The notes beneath the pieces were generated by a model. It ran no database searches, was not told the origin of the DNA, and was given only the letters and a program-made list of their open reading frames with translations. Positions 55,618 to 64,000 of a stretch of 64,000 nt of DNA are shown piece by piece. A program made the position numbers and the translations under genes. This DNA is from Aegilops tauschii subsp. strangulata (lineage: Eukaryota > Streptophyta > Magnoliopsida > Poales > Poaceae): contig NC_053037.3 in the NCBI RefSeq assembly GCF_002575655.3, positions 144,905,207 through 144,969,206 on the forward strand. Reading direction: 5' to 3'. Numbering within the stretch: the first letter of the stretch is position 1; the number at the start of each line of letters is the position of its first letter.

Positions 55618-58600
55618 TGTGACACCCTGGTTTTTGCCCTTCTCTTTTTCTGGATTTTATTGCATTTTTGGATCGCAGTTGAGTTTTGAATCAACTCATT
55701 TGGACTTAATCACTTGGGCATTTCTTTGATTTTCAGTCAAGTGACTCATCTCACCTTCAAACCCATCTCTTGCACTCTGATATATCCAAATATGACCTTG
55801 GGAATGTTTTTCTTAAATGAAAAATATTCATTTTCTCTTTGATATAGCACTTCATTCACTTCTACTCCAAAGCAACCCTCATTTTTCTTGCCCACAAAAA
55901 TCTGAGAAAATTCATGAATATTCTTTGGACCTTGGCACAACTTCCTATGCAAAAATATTTCATGGTTATTTGGAATATGTTTTTGCTACAGAAAATCTTT
56001 TCCATTGTGGTCAGGAAATGCATGTTGTGAAGGAAGTGCATTTTTCCTTGATCCTCTAGAGCTGAAATTTTTAGGGCATCATTACCTTCCTAAGAGAAGC
56101 TTAACCCCAAAAGATCAACTCCTAACTCTCTCTTGAATTATCTCTACTTAGCTCCAAAGTTTCTGTCCAGAAACTTGCCAAGAAGCTCCAGTCTCACCCT
56201 GTCGGCCTGACATTTATTCAGCAGCTTGGAGTGACCTAGTCTTGCAAAGACAACACCTCAGACATGAAGTTACCCCTTGGCATGTTGCGTAGCCACAGTT
56301 CACGCAGTGACCATGTTCGTCCAAGCGTGCTGGCATGAGTTTGGCGCGCTCTGGACAGCGACCGCAACTCTGTTTTGTTCGTGCGGTCGCCTCCGCCCAA
56401 ACTAGTGAGTCCCGGAGCCCCCCTCTACCTCGCCTCATCGCCTTGACCTCTCCCTGGTGCTCCCGACGTCGGCGACATCCGCAGCAAGCATGGGCACGAT
56501 GGAGCCGAGAGCACAGTGCCCCCCGTGCCACTGTTTTCGTCCGTCTGCTCGTCATGTGCTTGGCCTTGAGCCTTGACAGTGGCCACGTGAGCCCTTGGCC
56601 ACTTCTCCCCTCCCTGTGACTCCTCTCATTGTCGTGCGCCGCTTCCAGAGCCATCTCCGGCGACCTCGATCCCCCTCTCGTGCCATGCCTATATATAGGA
56701 CCCTCCGGAGCTTGTTCCACCACACCGCCCACCTCCTCTGATCCCAACCAAGCTAGTGGCAGGCCGCGGCCAGGCTAGGCGGGCCTCCGGCCACCGTTCT
56801 GCTTCGGAGATCGCCGCCGAGCCCCTCTCGGTGTTCTGCTCCTTCTGGCGCCCCTCGGCTTCGTCTGACCTCTCCGACGTGTTCGTGTTGCTCCACTGGT
56901 CATGCTGGTGCCATCGGAGCTGCTGGACCGGCCCTGCCTCGCCGGATTCATCAACTCCGATGAGCCCCCTCCACTGACGCCACTGGAGACAACCACCACG
57001 ATGCCGTCCGTCCACCTCTCGTCGAGCTACTGGCGCATGTGTGTTCCCCGTGAAGCGCTACGCCCATCCATCCTCTCGCCGGAGAACCACCGGCGACCGC
57101 GCCGCCCCTCTATTTCTCTCTCTTCCTCTAAACCTGCTAAGGGGGCCCACTGGTTAGCCACTCAGTCGCCCCCGAAGCGGTATAAGTGGTGGCGCCTTTC
57201 GGGTTTACGCCATCGACGTCACCCCCTCTCTGATTTTCTAAAAAATCAATTTAAATTCAGAAAATTTGGCTAAACTTGGACCTGCTCTAGCTTTTATTCT
57301 ATAAGTCCAAATGATATGATTCTTTTTTGCATTGTTTTTGTGTTGAACTCCTCTATATGCATGCAAAAGATGAATTTTTTTCTTGATGTGGATATTTTCT
57401 GGTGCATTAAACAGTGTTATGTGACCTTTTCTTTTGTTATTTTAATTCTTTTCAGAAGGAAACTGCTGCCTTGAGGATAACGAGGAGGAGTGCGACCCTC
57501 CTCTGCACTAAGGCAAGCCATCACAAATATTTGCAAGAATGTCATTTCAATAACTATGATTTTCACTTGAATATGGTTATTTTAAATGCATATAGAAAAT
57601 TCCTATAAAGTCAATTGAGCTAATTTCATGTTCTTGCTATGATTGTTCTGTTATCAGTGGCATTTTAGTTGGATAACTAATTTTATGCAGTAGAGTAACG
57701 TGATGTTATGCATGAGCTAGTTCATATCGGTATTATGTGAAATGGTGCATATATAGTTCATTGCATTTTCATGGCATACAATGACTCGGTGAGATTTATT
57801 TGCAAGTAGAAACCTGATAATAAACCAACTTGAACATGCTGTTGATTGAGTCATGGTGCCACTGAATCGAGCTTCCCAAGTGCAACCACATTTGCCTTTA
57901 TGGGGAGGCCCTTTCTCAGTTTATTGTTACGCCTCTCGCCGGTACCTCCAACTAGGGAAGGTTGTGCGCTGGCGCTACCCTGACCCGGTAGGCAGGTATA
58001 ACCTTGTGTTCCTGTTGTTCTTTTGGTACCATGCTCCCATTTGGGACCATTTGTTTTGGCACGACGGTGGCCGTTGGATGTCACGGGGTGACATCGCGGC
58101 CACCCAGGACTTAGCCCAAAGGGGAGTGGGTCGGAGTGGCCGGAGTGTCATGGCAATAGATTTGTTCTGTCAGAACACCGTTGGTCCACCCGAATGGGAG
58201 TTCAAGGCCATGGGTTCCATGGTGTGGGTACAGTGTGCTAACCTCTGCAGAGTGTGTTTAAGCTATCGATAGCCGCGTCCTCGGTCATGCACACAAGTTC
58301 GTAGTAGGTCACACCGTGGATCAACAAAAATATTAAACTTGCACACTAAATGTATACTTGTGGCACTGGTTATGTTGGTGAAGTTGTTGAGACCATCGAG
58401 TGGTTTCATTTGTGCTCCGGAGGTGATCACCTTGGTATGATGTTGTTCGTGGTTATGAGGTAACCGAGATGGTATACGGGTCTGAAAGGCCTTGTTATGA
58501 GCACTTTCACTTCATGAGAGCATGCTAGTTCTTGCATTTAACTTGCTTAAATATCATGTTGTTGTTTGCCATTGTTGCTTTATTTGTGTGAGCTTGCAAG

Positions 58601-58976
58601 TACATTCAAAGTACTTACCTGGCGTGTCATGCCAGTTTCGGGAGAAGTTCTACCGGAGTTGGAGTTGCATCATTGCATCGTAGTCTAGACCGTGTCCACA
58701 TCAGTGTCCCTATGAGATAGAATCCTTCTACGCCGTCTTTCCGCTGCCGCATAGCTTTGTCATGATGTCGAGGCCCCTGTTCATGTCTACTAAATAATGT
58801 ACATATATTCAACAGCTCCATGTGTGTCGCTTGGCCTTGCTACTTGATGTAATATCGACTCTATGCTTCAATAAAGCGATTGTCTTTTTGTGCCAAGTTG
58901 TTGTGTGTTGACAGAAGACTTGATCCCTGGGCTGGCAATGCAAGGTAAACCGGTCGCTCTGAGCCCGGGTGTGACA
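55618..58976 (+). repeat. Del-1 second LTR, uninterrupted
   Basis: The 3,359-bp LTR starts TGTGACACCC and ends GGGTGTGACA. It shows the empty insertion sites of solo LTR A and of the copia LTR fragment found in the first LTR. It is followed directly by a PBS and internal sequence rather than by host DNA, so it is the shared central LTR of a tandem array. Confidence 0.92.
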
Positions 58977-58981
58977 ACGCT

Positions 58982-58994
58982 TGGTATCAGAGCC
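58982..58994 (+). other. Second primer-binding site of tandem Del-1
   Basis: TGGTATCAGAGCC lies five bases after the central LTR, identical in sequence and spacing to the site at 13813-13825. Confidence 0.9.
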
Positions 58995-59144
58995 GCACTC
59001 ACTGTAGGACGCCCTAGACCGCTACTGCGTAGTTATCCGATATTTAGTAACCCTGAGTGATGGTAGTGTTTGTGTGCTTCTGGTTGCTGCATTGCATGTA
59101 TATAGTTTATTTTATTACTAGCCGACTAATGGTTGTGAGTGTAG

Positions 59145-59595
59145 ATGGCTCCAGTGCCGTATCTGTGTCAGTTGGAGCTGGCGCCGTACACTTATCCACA
59201 CCTTCTTCGGAACGTATGGCGTCGACTGTACCCTCACGGTGATGACCCGGTGTATCAGGTGTACCGGGAGCGCCTGGCAGCCTCAGTATATGAGTATCAC
59301 GCGATGGTTACCTTGCATAACAGTTCTGCAGTTGGCACATACACTCGTTCTTCTAGGAGCGGTTTTGCTTCTACATCTGCTCAGGCTATTCAGTTTGCTG
59401 CGTTCGAGGTTCTCATTGAGTTACGCTAGAACGAGGACTGTATGCACACTCATCCAGGTTTCTACTTCAACCCATCCCTGCACGATGATGGGCGTATTCG
59501 CTTTCCTGCTATTGCTCTGGCGTGCGACCGTCCATCTAGCCACCTTTCTCGTTATATCACTGCTAGTTATCTTCTGATCTACGAGCTGGCCTGAG
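59145..59595 (+). pseudogene. Tandem Del-1 orf0-like ORF, second copy
   Basis: MAPVPYLCQLELAPYTYPHL begins a frame that matches 13977-14639 closely, including LYPHGDDPVYQVYRERLAAS and AFEVLIELR. TAG at 59427 replaces Tyr, and the text resumes HTHPGFYFNPSLHDDG to a TGA near 59,593. Both copies keep amino-acid similarity, but this one is broken. Confidence 0.65.
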
Positions 59596-60156
59596 AGCTA
59601 ACTCGTGCTCGTACAGCTTGGCCGCTTGATCCGGTTTCACTCCACCTTCCATAGGGTTTACCCCCGTTATTCCCCCAGCTTCTATTTTGCCAGCTACCCT
59701 AGTTACCCCTTTGAGTAACTGGGACACCTCGATAGCGAGTCACCGCGGGTCTCCTGCCGAGTGGGCTTCACTTCTCGCTACTCCCGCGGCCCCTATGCTC
59801 CAGCACCTACCCCTGAGGGAGAGCCCTCGAGGCATCGTCGTCGTGTTTCCTTTAACTCGGAGGTTTCCGTTAACATTGTAATTTCAGGATCCGGGTCCGG
59901 GTCAGGAGAGGACCCAGCAGGATCAGTGGAGCACTAGATCACCAGAGTAGCCGAGGTTGTTATGATGCTTGGATGTATGAGTGTAGTCGTACCTGTCATG
60001 ATGTTTCCTTTCATGTATGAGTATATGTATAATTATGTTGGAACCTTCTGCTTTATCATTCGTCTTGGTTTCTTGTCGTTTCCTTTCAGGCTTTGTCATT
60101 TGCTTTTCTTCCCCGTTTATGGATGTTGCTCATCTCGATGCTTCGTATTGGGAAAC

Positions 60157-60655
60157 ATAAAAAGGAAGAGATCAAGAGGTAGCAGCAGTCAGGCAGGTGA
60201 CGATACCCCTGTTCGTCACTCTGCCCGACAAGTGGCAATTCCCCCGAACCATATCAGCCACCACCACCTCCTCCACGACAACCACCTACCACAGAGCAGA
60301 TTATGAGAATGTTCGAGGAAAGACGAAACCAAGATTTGCTTGAATTACTAAGAAGTGTACAAGCTATGGTTGGGCATAATGGAAATCAGTTTGGCAATCA
60401 TTCCAAGCTGTCAGATTTTCAGAGGACTAAACCTCCCAGTTTCAGTCAAGTTATCGATCCTCTGGAAGCCGATGACTGGTTGCAAACTATTGAGAAGAAG
60501 TTAGAAATTGCTCGCACCGAAGAAATTGACAAGGTTCCATTTGGTACACACTACCTTGAAGGAGCTGCTGCTATATGGTGGGACAACACCAAAACCATGT
60601 GGCCTACAGACGATGAGATAACTTGGGATAAATTCAAGGACAAGTTTCACAAATA
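60157..60655 (+). pseudogene. Tandem Del-1 gag, truncated second copy
   Basis: The frame from about 60,157 contains SSSQAGDDTPVRHSARQV in one register. From 60303 it reads MRMFEERRNQDLLELLRSVQ, then DPLEADDWLQTIEKK and AAIWWDNTKTMW. It stops at DKFHK, where Athila-1 starts. The junction shares ATA (60653-60655). The rest of this copy and its third LTR are missing. Confidence 0.82.
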
Positions 60656-61440
60656 ACATTCAATTTCTTATCAACTCTTTGTCCTAGAACAGCACCAACA
60701 ATATTATCACTAGCATCACACATAATTTCAAAGGGCAAGTTCCAATCAGGTGGTTGAACAATAGGTGCGGTAGTTGAGGCTTTCTTAAGTGTTTCAAAGG
60801 CTTCTACACAATCATCATAAAAAACAAATGGAACATCCTTTTGTAAAAGATTTGTAAGAGGCCTAGAAATTTTAGAGAAGTCTTTAATAAACCTCCAATA
60901 GAAAACCAGCATGACCAAGGAAACTACGAATACCTTCAATATCTCTAGGACATGGCATTTTCTCAATTGCGTCCACTTTAGCTTTATCCACCTCAATACC
61001 TCGTTCAGAAATTTTATGCCCCAAGACAATACCTTCGTTAACCATAAAGTGGCACTTCTCCCAATTCAAGACAAGATTAGTTTGCTCACATCTTTGCAAA
61101 ACTCGATCAAGGTTGCTCACACAATCATCAAAAGAAGTTCCATAAACAGAAAAATCATCCACAAAAAATTCAACAATCTTTTCACAAAAATCAGAGAATA
61201 TAGTAGTCATACATCTTTAAGGTAGCAGGTGCGCTACATAAACCGAAAGGCATACGTCTATGAGCGTAAGTTCCAAAAGGGCAAGTAAAGGTGGTTTTCT
61301 CTTGATCGGGTTGTGAAACAGGTATTTGAGAGAAACCAGAATATCCATCAAGAAAATAAAAGTGTGTATGCTTAGATAGTGTTTCTAGCATTCGATCAAT
61401 AAAAGGCAGAGGGTAATGATCTTTTCTAGTTTCTTTATTT
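60656..61440 (-). pseudogene. Athila-1 reverse transcriptase (palm, thumb) and start of RNase H
   Basis: YFLDGYSGFSQIPVSQPDQE carries motif A with intact Asp. FVDDFSVYGTSFDDCVSNLD carries motif C with both Asp. Then CHFMVNEGIVLGHKISERGI and IRSFLGHAGF, and RNase H begins FEIMCDASDNIVGAVLG. Frameshifts lie near 61,200, 60,900 and 61,420. RNase H is truncated by the Del-1 junction at 60,655. Confidence 0.83.
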
Positions 61441-62608
61441 AGTTTCTAAAATCAATTACCATTCTATAGCCAGTAACAATTCTTTGTGGAATAAGTTCAT
61501 TTTTATCATTAGGAACAACAGTAATACCTCCCTTCTTAGGGACACAATGAACGGGACTTACCCATCTACTATCAGCCATGGGATAGATTATAACTGCTTC
61601 TAGAAGCTTTAGTATTTCAGTTCTTACCACTTCTTTCATTTTAGGGATCAAACGTCGTTGATGATCAACAATGGGTTTGGCATCAGGTTCCATATTAATC
61701 TTGTGCTGACAGAGAGTAGGACTAATGCCCTTAAGATCATCAAGAGTATATCCAATAGCAGCACGATGCTTCTTTAGAATTTTTAGTAATCTTTCCTCTT
61801 CATGTTTTGAAAGGTTAGCGCTAATAATAACTGGATATTTCTTTTTCTCATCCAGATATGCATATTTCAAAGTGTAAGGCAATTGTTTTAATTCAAACAC
61901 ATGACCACCTTTAGGTGGAGGAGGACCTCCTATAGTTTCAATAGGAAAATTTTGTTTTAGCAGGGGTCGTTGTTCGAAGAAGATTTTATCTATTTCATTT
62001 ATTTCATGCATATGCATATCATTTTCATGGTCTAGCAAATATTGTTCTAGTGGATCAGTAGGGGGCACAACAATATAAGCAAGACAAATTATTTCATCCT
62101 TACTAGGTAATTCTTTCTTATGAGGTTGTCTAATAAACTTGAAGAAATTAAATTCATGATACTCATCACAGAAGCTAACACCGACAGTTTGTTTATGACA
62201 ATCTATTTTAGCATTAACGCTGTTCAAGAAAGGTCTACCAAAGATAATGGAACAAAAGTCATCTTGTGGGGAACCAAGAACTAGAAAATCAGTAGGGTAT
62301 TTTGTTTTCCCACACAATACTTCAACATCTCTAACAATCCCAAGTGGTGTGATGGCGTCTCTATTAGCAATTTTAATAGTAACATCTATGTCTTCTATTT
62401 CAGCGGGTGCTATGTCATTCATAATTTCTTGATATAAGGTAAAAGGAATAGCACTCATGCTAGCACCTAAATCACATAAACCATGATAACAGTGATCTCC
62501 TATTTTAACTGAGACAACAGGCATGCCAACAACAGGTCTATGTTTATCTTTTTTCGTTAGGATTAGCAATTCTTGCAGCTTCATCATAGAAGTAAATAAC
62601 ATGCCCAT
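61439..62608 (-). CDS. Athila-1 protease and N-terminal reverse transcriptase
   Basis: The 389-codon frame includes VVSVKIGDHCYHGLCDLGAS (the DLGAS active site typical of Athila), DFLVLGSPQDDFCSIIFGRP, a linker (PPPPKGGHVFELKQLPYTLK), then RT fingers (HRAAIGYTLDDLKGISPTLC, WVSPVHCVPKKGGITVVPND, GYRMVIDFRN). It stops at FRN, where the family continues into motif A. A frameshift near 62,570 separates it from the upstream segment (62544-62777). It is the longest open frame of this element. Confidence 0.85.
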   Translation of the reverse strand: MGMLFTSMMKLQELLILTKKDKHRPVVGMPVVSVKIGDHCYHGLCDLGASMSAIPFTLYQEIMNDIAPAEIEDIDVTIKIANRDAITPLGIVRDVEVLCGKTKYPTDFLVLGSPQDDFCSIIFGRPFLNSVNAKIDCHKQTVGVSFCDEYHEFNFFKFIRQPHKKELPSKDEIICLAYIVVPPTDPLEQYLLDHENDMHMHEINEIDKIFFEQRPLLKQNFPIETIGGPPPPKGGHVFELKQLPYTLKYAYLDEKKKYPVIISANLSKHEEERLLKILKKHRAAIGYTLDDLKGISPTLCQHKINMEPDAKPIVDHQRRLIPKMKEVVRTEILKLLEAVIIYPMADSRWVSPVHCVPKKGGITVVPNDKNELIPQRIVTGYRMVIDFRN

Positions 62609-63600
62609 AAATATTTTCTACCAGGAGATCTTTAACCATAGCAACACTAGTTTCTACTTTAATTTTTTCAGCAGGTTTAGGTGCTCTAATATTACTTTTG
62701 TGAACCACAGTTGAAACCTTAGCATGTTTCTTAATCCTAACAGGGAAAGGTGGTTTATCAATATAAGCAGTAGGCACAACCGGGTCAACATTGTAAATAA
62801 TGGTTTCATCTTTAGCTATGATTAGTTATTTAATTTCTTCTTTAATAGGTGGGCGATATTTGAACGACTTCTCTCTAGGGAGATCAACATGAGTAGCAAA
62901 AGATTCATAGAAAGAGGCTACTATCTCAGAGTCAAGTCCATATTTAGTGCTAAACTTTTGAAAAGCATCGGTATTCATAAAAGATTTAACACAATCAAAC
63001 TTGAGCTTAATACCTGACTCTTTACCTTCATCGAGTTCCCAATCTTCAGAGTTGCATTTAATTCTTCCAAAAGATACCACATGAATTCAATAGTCTTCTT
63101 CATAAAAGAACCAGTACAACAAGTATCGAGCATGGATTGATCATCGTGATAAAGCCGAGCATAAAAGTTCTGAATGATAATTTCTCTTGAGAGCTCATGA
63201 TTGGGGCAGGAATATAACATTGACTTAAGCCTCCCCAAGCTAGAGTGATACTTTCTCCTTCACGAGGCCAAAAATTATATATATAATTCCGATCACGATG
63301 AACTAGATGCACAAGATATTTTTTTGGTGAAATTCCAATTTCAATCGATTCCAGTTCCAAGATCCAATATCATCGCATAGCCTATACCATCTCAATGCTT
63401 TTCCCTTTAAAGATAAAGGGAAAACCTTCTTCTTAGTTTCATCTCTGGATAAACCTGCAAGCTTAAATAATCCACAAATCTCATCCACATATATCAAATG
63501 CATATCAGGATGTTCAGTTCCATCTCCTGCATAAGGATTAGCTAGTAGTTGTTCTATCATACCCGAAGGAATTTCATAAACAATATTTTCAGTAGGTATA
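62544..63600 (-). pseudogene. Athila-1 gag, fragmented
   Basis: Pieces in changing frames read in order: PYAGDGTEHPDMHLIYVDEI and LSLKGKALRWYRLCDDIGSW (63303-63560), YNFWPREGESITLAW (63100-63360), LYSCPNHELSREIIIQNFYA and TCCTGSFMKKTIEF (62975-63238), then FDCVKSFMNTDAFQKF and KYRPPIKEEI (62826-63080), and PPFPVRIKKHAKVSTVVHKS (62544-62777). This is Athila gag with at least four frameshifts. The part between the gag domain and the protease is shorter than usual, suggesting internal deletion. Confidence 0.75.
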
Positions 63601-63757
63601 GTAGGTTGACAGGTAACTAATTATGGTTCTGGTCGAGGTGAATATACCCCGAACAAACCCCTCAAAGGATGATTCTCCATAGTAACAAGTAACAATAAAT
63701 TTCAGCACGTAATAATAATTTTCCCTTACCAATTTCCACTTACCAAGACTGCTTCAC

Positions 63758-63775
63758 TCCCCGGCAACGGCGCCA
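63758..63775 (-). other. Athila-1 primer-binding site
   Basis: The reverse complement reads TGGCGCCGTTGCCGGGGA, complementary to tRNA-Asp, 11 bases inside the LTR end. It is intact and is the reference for the sites of elements B and D. Confidence 0.9.
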
Positions 63776-63786
63776 GAAAAGAGACT

Positions 63787-64000
63787 TGATGACCCACAAG
63801 TATATGGGAACAATCGTAGTCCTTCCGATAAGTAAGAGTGTCAAACCCAACGAGGCTCAGAAGGAAATGACAAGCGGTTTCCAAATCGGTCCCTTACGAA
63901 GTAGCACATAAACTAGGGTTTAAGCTTCTGTCACTCTAGCAACCCATCATCTAATAACTACTCCACAATGCATTCCCTTAGGCACAAATATGGCAAAGTT
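63787..64000 (-). repeat. Athila-1 5' LTR, partial, with an internal deletion
   Basis: It starts TGATGACCCACAAGTATA on + and matches the reverse complement of the right end of solo LTR E. Relative to E it lacks about 385 bp: sequence jumps from the GGACCGAT block to the CTTGTCATTTCC block near 63,881-63,886. It continues past the window end. Confidence 0.88.

Larger units (their letters stand above)
7810..60655 (+). mobile_element. Del-1: Del/Tekay-lineage chromovirus, tandem LTR-internal-LTR-internal product
   Basis: LTRs begin TGTGACACCC and end near TGTGACA; the PBS is TGGTATCAGAGCC (initiator tRNA-Met type); pol ends in a chromodomain-type segment. These traits, with LTRs of over 3 kb, mark the Del/Tekay chromovirus lineage. 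After the second LTR (ends 58976) another PBS, leader ORF and gag start follow and stop at 60,655 inside gag. The left end is an intact LTR terminus in Athila-1; the right end is a truncation. Six other insertions interrupt it. Net of insertions the copy is roughly 12-13 kb. Confidence 0.85.
60653..64000 (-). mobile_element. Athila-1, right (5') part: 5' LTR, PBS, gag, protease, RT
   Basis: On the - strand from 64,000 downward: LTR end (63787), PBS, gag, protease, RT, and RNase H cut off after GQRVDKKLNVI at the Del-1 junction. The orientation and the missing half match the part at 6089-7809. The 5' LTR continues beyond the window. Confidence 0.87.

Noticed and set aside
1..64000. A host gene (kinase, resistance or metabolic gene) or a non-retrotransposon system such as a DNA transposon or MITE
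   Set aside because: I looked through both strands for such text and found none. Every long stretch is accounted for by LTRs, internal regions or decayed pol of the named elements.

Overview
The window is plant nuclear DNA. It is almost certainly an intergenic repeat block from a large Triticeae-type grass genome (wheat, Aegilops, barley or a relative). The evidence is wall-to-wall Ty3/gypsy LTR retrotransposons of three plant lineages (Tat, Athila, Del/Tekay chromovirus), plus a piece of a BARE/WIS/Angela-type copia LTR. I see no host gene, rRNA or tRNA gene, CRISPR array or bacterial feature. All coding sequence belongs to retrotransposons and most of it is broken by stops and frameshifts. 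Lineage names come from domain order, catalytic motifs and primer-binding sites; I do not assign family names.

Layout. Positions 1-~6,085 hold the 3' half of a Tat-lineage element on the + strand (Tat-1: protease end, RT, two RNase H domains, integrase, then an antisense coiled-coil gene). From ~6,089 rightward an Athila-lineage element on the - strand (Athila-1) is split in two: its integrase and 3' coding tail lie at 6,089-7,809, and its RNase H start, RT, protease, gag, PBS and 5' LTR lie at 60,653-64,000. Between the halves sits a Del/Tekay chromovirus (Del-1, + strand) in an LTR-internal-LTR-partial internal arrangement (7,810-60,655).

Del-1 is itself riddled with insertions: solo LTR A (9,419-11,094), a copia LTR fragment (12,457-13,451), non-autonomous Athila-like element B (15,567-22,834, TSD GACAC), solo LTR C (25,428-27,117, TSD AGGAC), non-autonomous Athila-like element D (27,187-34,537, TSD TCCTC) and solo LTR E (35,487-55,279, TSD CATAC). 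Solo LTR E contains a second, nearly complete chromovirus Del-2 (36,653-54,918, TSD CCGGT). The 5' LTR of Del-2 contains a non-autonomous Tat element Tat-2 (39,333-46,626, TSD CGTTT). Five levels are therefore stacked: Athila-1 > Del-1 > LTR E > Del-2 > Tat-2. This fixes the relative order of insertion.

Most noteworthy: (i) every element whose 3' LTR junction is preserved has a short hairpin just upstream of the polypurine tract, and in four elements of two lineages it has nearly the same core and an 18-20 nt spacing; (ii) Tat-2 carries a long antisense coiled-coil gene whose two ORFs join in frame across a predicted 61-nt intron; (iii) a 64-nt near-perfect hairpin recurs in LTRs of different Athila-type families; (iv) a (TA)44 tract has expanded inside the Del-2 integrase and shifts its frame; (v) Del-1 is a tandem, truncated recombination product. 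No intact autonomous element was found. Del-2 is structurally complete, but its RT and integrase catalytic residues are altered.
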